Assembly: GCA_963663845.2 (NCBI GenBank)
Contig: OY760650.2
Coordinates: 4,030,001-4,094,000, forward strand
Source: Versatilivorator sp963663845
GTDB taxonomy: Bacteria; Acidobacteriota; Terriglobia; Versatilivoradales; Versatilivoraceae
DNA length: 64,000 nucleotides
Direction of reading: 5' to 3'
Shown: in pieces, positions 57,774-64,000 of the stretch
How the letters are laid out: the number at the start of each line of letters is the position of its first letter
How positions within the stretch are numbered: position 1 is the first letter of the stretch
Made by a program: the position numbers and the translations under genes
Notes under the pieces: model-generated
The model's database searches: none
Seen by the model: the letters and a program-made list of their open reading frames with translations, nothing else
Told to the model about the DNA's origin: nothing

Positions 57774-58922
57774 ATGGATTTATCTCCTTTTGAATTTCAA
57801 TCGGCAGCCCGGGTCCTCTTCGGTCCGAACACGATCGGGCGCCTGGGCGAGGTCTCGGCTGAACTGGGGTTCAAGCGGTCGCTGCTGGTGGCCGACCATG
57901 GCCTGCAGGCCTCGGGCCACGTGGACGAAGCCCTGGACTCTCTCGAGGGGGCGGGGGTGGAGGCGGCGCCCTTCCACGACTTCGACGTCAACCCCGATGC
58001 CGACATGGTCGAGCGGGGGCGGCAGTTCGCCAGCGAACAGGGGCCGGACTCCATCATCGGGCTGGGGGGAGGCAGCTCCCTGGACTGCGCCAAGGGCATC
58101 AACTTCCTGCTGACCAACGGCGGCCGCATGCAGGACTACCGGGGATACGGCAAGGCCACCCGGGACCTGCTGCCCATGATCGGCATTCCCACCACCGCCG
58201 GAACCGGGAGCGAGGCCCAGAGCTATGCGCTCATTTCCGATCCCGATTCCCATGAGAAGATGGCTTGCGGCGATCCCAAGGCCGCTTTTCGGGCGGTCCT
58301 GCTGGACCCGGCCCTGACGCTCTCCCAACCGGCTCAGGTGACGGCCACGGCAGGATACGACGCCGTCTCCCACGCGGTGGAGAGCTTCGTCACCACCCGG
58401 CGCAACCCCGTCTCCGAGTGCTATTCCAGGGAGGCCTGGAGGTTGCTGGAAGGGCACTACGAGAGAGTGCTGACAGCCCCGGAGGACCTCGAAGCCAGGG
58501 GGGCCATGCTGCTGGGGGCCTACTTCGCCGGGCTGGCCATCGAGTTTTCCATGCTGGGCGCCGGCCACGCCTGCGCCAACCCGCTGACGAGCCGGCACGG
58601 GGTCACTCACGGGGTCGCCATCGCCATGCTGCTCCCCCAGGTGGTGCGCTGGAACGCATCGGTAGTGGGGTCCAGGTACCGCGAGCTGATGCACCTGGCC
58701 GGGGCGAACGGGTTCGACCGCGACGACCCGGCGGCGCTGGCGACGCGCTTGGAAGAGATGGCCGTCCGCGGCGGGATGCCGTCCGGACTCAGGGCCGTGG
58801 GGGTATCCAGGGAGGACCTGGGTCGCCTGGCTCAAGCAGCCAGCCTGCAGTGGACCGGGCGCTTCAATCCGCGGCCGCTGGATGAGAAGGGAGCCTTGGA
58901 GGTCTACCAATGGGCCTTCTGA
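57774..58922 (+). CDS. Iron-containing alcohol dehydrogenase
   Basis: A 382-residue type III alcohol dehydrogenase: SIIGLGGGSSLDCAKGINFL (nucleotide-binding), IPTTAGTGSEAQSYALIS, and GAGHACANPLTSRHGVTHGVAIAMLLP with metal-binding histidines. Substrate unknown. It precedes the PQQ-like protein gene, overlapping it by 13 bp, with the transhydrogenase next, so all three likely form one transcript. Confidence 0.9.
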   Translation: MDLSPFEFQSAARVLFGPNTIGRLGEVSAELGFKRSLLVADHGLQASGHVDEALDSLEGAGVEAAPFHDFDVNPDADMVERGRQFASEQGPDSIIGLGGGSSLDCAKGINFLLTNGGRMQDYRGYGKATRDLLPMIGIPTTAGTGSEAQSYALISDPDSHEKMACGDPKAAFRAVLLDPALTLSQPAQVTATAGYDAVSHAVESFVTTRRNPVSECYSREAWRLLEGHYERVLTAPEDLEARGAMLLGAYFAGLAIEFSMLGAGHACANPLTSRHGVTHGVAIAMLLPQVVRWNASVVGSRYRELMHLAGANGFDRDDPAALATRLEEMAVRGGMPSGLRAVGVSREDLGRLAQAASLQWTGRFNPRPLDEKGALEVYQWAF

Positions 58923-60106
58923 AACAGCGCCGGCGAGACGGTTCGGGGGAGGGTTGGCGTGCGAGAGCAGTTGTCCTGGCGGGCCTGCCGCTGCTGGCCC
59001 TGATGGTCTGGCTCGGCCTGTCTCCCGGCGGCGTTCAGGGAACCGGAAGCGCCTCTTCGGAGGAGGGCGGCGCCTGGAGCCAGTTTCGCGGGAACCCGGC
59101 CTTGACGGGAATCTCCGAGACGAGCCTTCCCCATTCGCTCAAGCTGCTCTGGACGCTGGAGGTGGGCGAATCGATCGAGTCCTCGGCGGCCATCCTGGAC
59201 GACAGGGTCTACGTGGGCTCGCAGTCGGGCGACCTGCTGGCGGTGAGCCTGAGCAGCGGCGAAGAACTCTGGCGCTATCGGGCGGCCGAATTCGGCATCG
59301 GGGAGTCCTCTCCCTGCGTGGGGCGGGGGCTGGCATACATCGGAGACCTGGACGGGGTGCTGCACGCGGTCGACGTCCGAACCGGCAAGGCCGCCTGGAC
59401 CTTCGCCACCGAGGGAGAGATCAAGTCTTCCCCGGTGCTGGTGGGGAACCGGGTCCTGGTCGGGTCTTACGACAGCCACCTCTACGCGCTGGAGGCCGAC
59501 TCGGGACTGCTGCTGTGGAAGGTGATGACCGAAGGGTATGTCCATTCCACTCCCAGCGTGGCTGACGGGGTGGCCTTCATCTCGGGCTGTGACGAGATCT
59601 TTCGCGCCATCCGGGTCGAGGACGGCCAGGAACTGTACCAGGTGCCCTCCATTGCCTACACCGGCGCCTCCCCGGCCCTGGCCGGCGATGCCGCCTACTT
59701 CGGGACTTTCAGCAACCAGGTGGTGAGCGTCAGCCGGAAGGAGCGGAAGGTGCTGTGGCGGTATGAGTCCAAGGAGTCCCAGTTCCCCTTCTATTCCTCG
59801 GCGGCCGTGGTCGGGGGGCGGGTGGTTCTGGGCGGGCGGGACCGCAAGGTGCACTGCCTTGAGGCCGCCTCCGGCAAATCTCTCTGGACCTTCGCCACCC
59901 GGGCTCGGGTCGATTCCTCCCCGGTCGCGGTCGGGGACCGGATTTACGTGGGATCCAACGACGGCCGCTTCTACGTCCTGAATCTCGAGGACGGCAAGAA
60001 GATCTGGGAGTTCAACGCCGGGGCTCCCCTCTCGGCTTCGCCGGCGGCGGCCGGTGGCAAGATCGTCATCGGATCTCAGGACGGCCAGCTATTCTGCTTC
60101 GGATAA
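58910..60106 (+). CDS. Membrane-anchored PQQ-like beta-propeller protein
   Basis: 398 residues with an N-terminal membrane anchor (VVLAGLPLLALMVWLGLSPG) and about seven propeller blades with the AxDxxTGxxxW-like pattern: AVSLSSGEELWRYRA, AVDVRTGKAAWTFAT, ALEADSGLLLWKVMT, CLEAASGKSLWTFAT, VLNLEDGKKIWEFNA. It resembles BamB-like propellers and PQQ dehydrogenases but lacks a visible PQQ-binding set. It overlaps the alcohol dehydrogenase gene. Possibly a structural or redox partner of the enzymes beside it. Confidence 0.8.
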   Translation: MGLLKQRRRDGSGEGWRARAVVLAGLPLLALMVWLGLSPGGVQGTGSASSEEGGAWSQFRGNPALTGISETSLPHSLKLLWTLEVGESIESSAAILDDRVYVGSQSGDLLAVSLSSGEELWRYRAAEFGIGESSPCVGRGLAYIGDLDGVLHAVDVRTGKAAWTFATEGEIKSSPVLVGNRVLVGSYDSHLYALEADSGLLLWKVMTEGYVHSTPSVADGVAFISGCDEIFRAIRVEDGQELYQVPSIAYTGASPALAGDAAYFGTFSNQVVSVSRKERKVLWRYESKESQFPFYSSAAVVGGRVVLGGRDRKVHCLEAASGKSLWTFATRARVDSSPVAVGDRIYVGSNDGRFYVLNLEDGKKIWEFNAGAPLSASPAAAGGKIVIGSQDGQLFCFG

Positions 60107-60147
60107 GCGGCAACAAGGGCTGAAGCCCCTCAATGCAGGAGACAGAC

Positions 60148-61425
60148 ATGGGCCGGGAGATCGGTTTTCAGATGGCCACCTCCAACATCCGCTTCGGCCC
60201 CGGGGTGACCCGGGAAGTGGGGATGGACCTGAGGGACATGAAGCTGGGCCGGGTGCTGGTGGTCATCGACCCGGGTCTGAGGGATCTGCCGCCGGTGACG
60301 GTAGCGCTGCAGGCGATGGAGGACGAGGGCATCGCCTTTTCCCTGTTCGACCGAGTCCGGGTGGAACCCACCGATCGATCCATCCAGGAGGCCATCGCCG
60401 CAGCCCGGAGCGATCGCTACGACGGCTTCGTGGCCATCGGCGGCGGATCGACCATAGACACGGCCAAGGCGGCCAATCTCTACTCCACCTTCCCCGCCGA
60501 CTTTCTCGACTACGTGAACGCGCCTATCGGCAAGGGGCTTCCGGTGCCGGGGAGCCTCAAGCCGCTGGTGGCCATTCCCACCACCGCCGGCACCGGCAGC
60601 GAGACCACCGGGGTGGCCATCTTCGACTTGAGCGGGATGCGGGCCAAGACCGGCATCGCCCACCGCCGGCTCAAGCCGACACTGGGCCTGCTGGACCCGG
60701 AAAACACCCGCAGCATGCCCTCCGAGGTGGGGGCCTCGACCGGTCTGGACGTGCTCAGCCACGCCCTGGAATCCTTTACCGCCATTCCCTTTGCCGAGCG
60801 GCCCTATCCCGAGCGCCCGGTGTTGAGGCCGGCCTACCAGGGGTCCAACCCCATCAGCGACGTCTGGTCGCTGGAAGCCCTGAGGATCGTGGCGGAATAC
60901 CTGCCCCGAGCGGCGGAAGACCCCGGCGACGACGAAGCGCGGGCCCAGATGCTGCTGGCCGCTTCCTATGCGGGCGTGGGGTTCGGCAATGCCGGCGTCC
61001 ACCTGCCCCACGGCATGTCCTATCCGGTGTCGGGGCTGGTCCGGGACTATCGCGCCCCCGGCTATTCGGTGGACCACCCCATGGTCCCCCACGGGATCTC
61101 GGTGATCCTGAACGCCCCGGCGGTATTTCGATTCACCGCCCCGGCCTGCCCGCAAAGGCACCTGCAAGCCGCCGCCATTCTGGGCGCCGACACTTCCGGC
61201 AAGGCCCCGGCCGACGCCGGAGAGATCCTTTCCGACCGGATCGTGGCCTTCATGCAGCGGCTGAAGCTTCCCAACGGCTTGAGCGGCCTCGGCTACAGGT
61301 CCGAGGATATCCCCGGCCTGGTGGAAGGCACCCTCCCCCAGCACCGCGTCACCAAGCTCTCCCCCCGACCCGCCTCCCGAGAAGATCTGACCCGAATCTT
61401 TGAAGAGTCACTGACCGCCTGGTAG
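60148..61425 (+). CDS. Hydroxyacid-oxoacid transhydrogenase (ADHFE1-like)
   Basis: 425 residues of iron-containing dehydrogenase. The C-terminal half closely follows the HOT family: LPHGMSYPVSGLVRDYRAPGYSVDHPMVPHGISVILNAPAVFRFTA, ILGADTSGKAPADAGEIL, and LPNGLSGLGYRSEDIPGLVEGTLPQHRVTKLSP. HOT (EC 1.1.99.24) oxidises 4-hydroxybutyrate while reducing 2-oxoglutarate to D-2-hydroxyglutarate. ATG 60148 has AGGAGA 5 bp upstream; ATG 60133 is the alternative. It shares a run with the alcohol dehydrogenase and the PQQ-like gene. Confidence 0.88.
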   Translation: MGREIGFQMATSNIRFGPGVTREVGMDLRDMKLGRVLVVIDPGLRDLPPVTVALQAMEDEGIAFSLFDRVRVEPTDRSIQEAIAAARSDRYDGFVAIGGGSTIDTAKAANLYSTFPADFLDYVNAPIGKGLPVPGSLKPLVAIPTTAGTGSETTGVAIFDLSGMRAKTGIAHRRLKPTLGLLDPENTRSMPSEVGASTGLDVLSHALESFTAIPFAERPYPERPVLRPAYQGSNPISDVWSLEALRIVAEYLPRAAEDPGDDEARAQMLLAASYAGVGFGNAGVHLPHGMSYPVSGLVRDYRAPGYSVDHPMVPHGISVILNAPAVFRFTAPACPQRHLQAAAILGADTSGKAPADAGEILSDRIVAFMQRLKLPNGLSGLGYRSEDIPGLVEGTLPQHRVTKLSPRPASREDLTRIFEESLTAW

Positions 61426-61496
61426 GTCTCGGCTGGCCGTTCAGGGCAAGGCAGCCCCCGCGGTCAGATGGATTGCCCCGCCCCCACCCTGCCGTG

Positions 61497-61855
61497 CGGA
61501 TCATACGAGAGTGAAACACCCAATCGTCAAAAAGACCAACCACGAATGCACACCAATAGACACGAAGACCCATGGACCTCCTTGGCCGCGAAGATGTCAT
61601 GGGATGATTGCCCCACCCGGGAGCGCGGGCGTCCCGCCCGCACAACACTGGCACAGCTTCACCCATCTCTTCGACCCACTCGACCGGCAACGGCGCCAGG
61701 ACTCTGCTTCGGCCGGTCCAATGCCCTTCCCGCCGGCAGGCGGCCGGGTGCCCCATCGCAGGGAAACTGAGCGGCACCGAACGGGACAGCCTGCGGGCGG
61801 GACGCCCGCGCTCCCGGAGGGCGCCTCCCTGGCGCCGAGCCTCCCTCCCCCACGA
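61497..61855. repeat. Fourth, diverged copy of the 402-bp repeat
   Basis: Matches the array at 9.2-10.3 kb: CTGCCGTGCGGATCATACGA, then an ACGAAT-type array (61541-61565), then the inverted-repeat core 61619-61815 with arms at 61619-61641 and 61793-61815. The core is 197 bp. It differs from the others by scattered substitutions and small indels, so it is older than the tandem copies. Confidence 0.85.
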
Positions 61856-61889
61856 CGAAACGGACCGCACAGCGAAAGACAGGCGCGCT

Positions 61890-63536
61890 TCACGCACGGT
61901 CAGCCGATTCCTTTTTCGCCGGAGGAAAGTAGCGTGCCAGTGTTTCGGCGCCGGGCCCGGCCGTGAGCCGGGACACCACCACCATCAGCAGCGCCGAGAT
62001 CAGGGTGATGGGGACCACGGGCAGGAAGCCCAGAATGGTGGTCCCGCCGGCTGTCCTGGAGATCAGGTCGAGATGGCCCCAGGACAGGATAGCGGCCGGC
62101 GCTCCCGAGGGCGCGGGAACCAGCGCCTGCAGCAGGGCGATGGCGCCGACCGAGCCGCCGGCCCACAGGGTGGTGGCCAAGGCGCCCCAGCGGGTGCTGC
62201 GCTTCCAGAAGAGGGCCGCCACCAGCAGGGGAAGGAGAGCGGCGTAGCCCGTAAAGGAGTACTGTACGGCCACCAGGAATATGGTGGCCGGAGTCTTCAG
62301 GGCGATGACAAAGGCTGCCGAAGTGATCAGCGCCACGAACAGACGGCCGGTCTGAACCTGGGCGCGGTCCCCGAACCGCTTCTTGCCTCCATAGAAGGCG
62401 AAGATGTCCTCGGTGAACATGGTCGAGAGCGCCAGGATCTGGGAGTCACTGGCCATCACGGCCGCCAGGATGCCAGCGCCCAGGATGCCGGCCAGCCACA
62501 GGGGCGCGTAGCGGTCCAGCAACAGCGGGATGACGTCATCGGCAGCCATGCGGCGGCGGAGGTCGCTTTCCCTTTCGGGAGTCAGCTCGGTTCCGGAGGT
62601 CGCCAGCGTTTGACGGGCGGCCTGCTTTTCCTGGATTCGTGGAAAGTCTTCGGCGCCGTTGGCCGCCACCCCCAGAAAGACGCAGGGAAGCCAGATGGCC
62701 AGGATGCAGACGGGATAGAGGATCACCGTCTTGCGGAACTGGGCCATGCGGCGGGCGGTCAGGCAGAAGATGCCGATGTGGGGAAAGCAGATCGCAGACA
62801 GCGGGATGAAGGTGTAGCTGAGGTAATAGAGCGGCGAGACGTTTTCCCGGGTGAGCAGGGGGGCCAGGGCGGGGGATTGGGCGATTCTCTCCATGGCGGC
62901 GCCGAACCCGCCCATTCCGGCGCCGATCACCCCAAGCGCGGCCACGCCGAAACTCAGGAACAGCGTGGTCTGAAGGGTGTTCACCCAGGCGGTGCCGCGC
63001 ATGCCTCCAAAGAAGACGTAGCTCATCACCACCAGAGCCACCAGGCTGCCGCCCATCCAATAAGGGACCCAGCCGCCGCTGATCGCTTGCAGGATGGTCC
63101 CGCCTCCCTTGACGGCGATGATGATGTAGGGGACCAGGAAGAGCGCTTGCAGGGCAAAGATGGCCGTTCCGATGTGGCTGCATTCCCAGCGGTCCCGGAA
63201 CATCTGGACCGGGGTCATGAAGCCGTGCTTCTTGCCCAGCGCCCAGGTGCGGGTGCCGATCAGCAGGAGGGTCAGGGGAATGATGAGCGCCGAGGAGGAA
63301 CCCATCAGGCCGTAGGTGACGATCCCGTTGTTGAAGGCGTGACCCGAGGCCCCCAGGATGGTGAAGGCGGTCATGTTGGTCCCGAACAGCGAGAAGAGAA
63401 AGACGAAGGGACCCAGGGAACGGCCGGCCAGAAAATAGTCTTCGGCCGCCTGCCTGGAGGCTGAGCGGCGAAAGGCGAAGATTCCGATGTAGAGAACCAG
63501 GGCCAGGTAGACCAGCACGACCAGAGTGGGGATCAT
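61890..63536 (-). CDS. Sodium:solute symporter (SSS family)
   Basis: 548 residues with about 13 membrane helices. SSS signatures: AAEDYFLAGRSLGPFVFLFSLFGTNMTAFTILGASGHAF near the N-terminus, and GILGAGILAAVMASDSQILALSTMFTEDIF in the middle, which carries the Na-site serine region. It imports a solute with sodium; the substrate is unknown. ATG 63536 is within the stop of the upstream DUF3311 gene (ATGA), so translation is coupled. The frame extends upstream to 63887 but runs through DUF3311. Confidence 0.9.
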   Translation of the reverse strand: MIPTLVVLVYLALVLYIGIFAFRRSASRQAAEDYFLAGRSLGPFVFLFSLFGTNMTAFTILGASGHAFNNGIVTYGLMGSSSALIIPLTLLLIGTRTWALGKKHGFMTPVQMFRDRWECSHIGTAIFALQALFLVPYIIIAVKGGGTILQAISGGWVPYWMGGSLVALVVMSYVFFGGMRGTAWVNTLQTTLFLSFGVAALGVIGAGMGGFGAAMERIAQSPALAPLLTRENVSPLYYLSYTFIPLSAICFPHIGIFCLTARRMAQFRKTVILYPVCILAIWLPCVFLGVAANGAEDFPRIQEKQAARQTLATSGTELTPERESDLRRRMAADDVIPLLLDRYAPLWLAGILGAGILAAVMASDSQILALSTMFTEDIFAFYGGKKRFGDRAQVQTGRLFVALITSAAFVIALKTPATIFLVAVQYSFTGYAALLPLLVAALFWKRSTRWGALATTLWAGGSVGAIALLQALVPAPSGAPAAILSWGHLDLISRTAGGTTILGFLPVVPITLISALLMVVVSRLTAGPGAETLARYFPPAKKESADRA

Positions 63537-63799
63537 GACGGAGTCGGTTTCTCGGAGCGGGCGGAGGGAGCGGGCTCGTCGCCATCGGCAGCTTTCTCCA
63601 GGTGTCCGGGCCAACAGTACCGGACCAGGAGCCCCATGAGGCCGGCCGCGGCGACGGAATAGAGCGCATGGTAGAAGAGGCCGATGGGGACGATACCCAG
63701 GATGAGCGGATCGGACTGGCGCCAGAACCAGAAATCCTGGTGGAGGCCGTAGAAGACCAGGACGGCAAGGGCCAGCAGGAATGGCATTTTCTTCTTCAA
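63533..63799 (-). CDS. DUF3311 small membrane protein
   Basis: 88 residues with two membrane helices (MPFLLALAVLVFYGLHQDF and LILGIVPIGLFYHALYSVAAAGLMGLLV), the usual DUF3311 form. Genes of this family precede sodium:solute symporters and overlap them, as here; it is thought to be a small subunit or assembly factor. TTG 63799 or the ATG four codons later can be the start. Confidence 0.88.
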   Translation of the reverse strand: MKKKMPFLLALAVLVFYGLHQDFWFWRQSDPLILGIVPIGLFYHALYSVAAAGLMGLLVRYCWPGHLEKAADGDEPAPSARSEKPTPS

Positions 63800-63847
63800 T
63801 TTGGCTGTGCGCTCCTATCGCCCCATTCGGCCGGGACGGGATCGCCC

Positions 63848-63870
63848 GGGAGCGCGGGCGTCCCGCCCGC
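63848..63870. repeat. Single GC-rich inverted-repeat arm
   Basis: The same 23-bp arm (beginning GGGAGCGCGGGCG) without a partner, just upstream of the DUF3311 gene. Confidence 0.8.
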
Positions 63871-63960
63871 ATCCGCAAGCCGCTCATTGTAGCACCCGGC
63901 CCGCATCGGGGCGGAGCGGAGTCTACCGCGGAGGAGACGTTCGGCCTTCGGGCTGGCGGC

Positions 63961-64000
63961 TCACTTGCCGAAATCCAGGTTGGTTTCTGTGGCGAACCGG
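63961..64000 (-). CDS. Possible 3' end of a gene running off the window
   Basis: On the minus strand the last 13 codons read RFATETNLDFGK then stop at 63961-63963. This is a plausible gene end but too short to identify. It would lie upstream of the DUF3311-symporter pair on the same strand. Confidence 0.3.
   Translation of the reverse strand, partial: RFATETNLDFGK

Noticed and set aside
1..64000. tRNA, rRNA or other structured RNA genes
   Set aside because: No cloverleaf or rRNA-like segment was seen in a by-eye reading. A covariance-model scan would be decisive.

Overview
The window is a chromosomal segment (about 60% G+C over most of its length) from an uncultured bacterium. No rRNA, tRNA or other marker gene is present, so the phylum cannot be fixed. 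The content best fits an Acidobacteriota- or Planctomycetota-like heterotroph: a PPC-domain / DUF1549-DUF1553 cytochrome / DUF1501 operon, Tat-exported oxidoreductases, CocE-type hydrolases, an FG-GAP repeat protein, gamma-glutamyltransferase, and interspersed repeats built on ACACGAAT blocks and a GC-rich terminal inverted repeat. That assignment is inference.

Layout. 1-3.1 kb: an Rrf2 regulator with cysK, a repeat-filled gap and two small minus-strand genes. 3.2-9.1 kb: the PPC/DUF1549/DUF1501 operon. 9.2-10.34 kb: three tandem copies of a ~402-bp repeat. 10.4-20 kb: a secreted Tat-signal protein, two paralogous TIM-barrel glycosidase-like proteins, an alpha/beta hydrolase, a CocE/NonD hydrolase and a large FG-GAP repeat protein. 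20.2-36.2 kb: an accessory island that becomes visibly AT-richer from about 29.4 kb. It holds a RelE/Gp49-HigA pair, orphan antitoxins (XRE, HicB, HigA-like), a type I restriction system (hsdR intact; a fused hsdM-hsdS broken by an insertion sequence and by a nonsense codon), an AlbA_2-domain gene next to an unrecognised 584-residue gene, and toxin-antitoxin debris (two hicB remnants, a hicA remnant, a PIN-domain tail, a DUF433 gene broken by a 10-bp duplication).

36.4-43.4 kb: a LarA-like gene, class I aldolase, an IS630 relic, a secreted ankyrin protein, an exported Pro-rich protein between two copies of a nucleoside-transporter tail, and the transporter itself. 43.9-49.4 kb: a same-strand oxidative block (ABM-domain protein, GMC oxidoreductase with its subunit-3-like partner, class III aminotransferase, LhgO). 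49.4-52.8 kb: a class A penicillin-binding protein and a coiled-coil exported protein. 53.1-55.9 kb: a MoxR ATPase overlapping an unrecognised 669-residue protein. 56.0-61.4 kb: gamma-glutamyltransferase, an iron alcohol dehydrogenase, a PQQ-like beta-propeller and a hydroxyacid-oxoacid transhydrogenase. 61.5-64 kb: a fourth repeat copy and a sodium:solute symporter with its DUF3311 partner.

Main points: the island is a defence/toxin-antitoxin graveyard bracketed by related hicB copies, with at least four independent inactivations readable base by base. The candidates for undescribed biology are the AlbA_2 + 584-aa pair (30.8-34.1 kb) and the MoxR + 669-aa pair (53.1-55.9 kb). Both are hypotheses from context.
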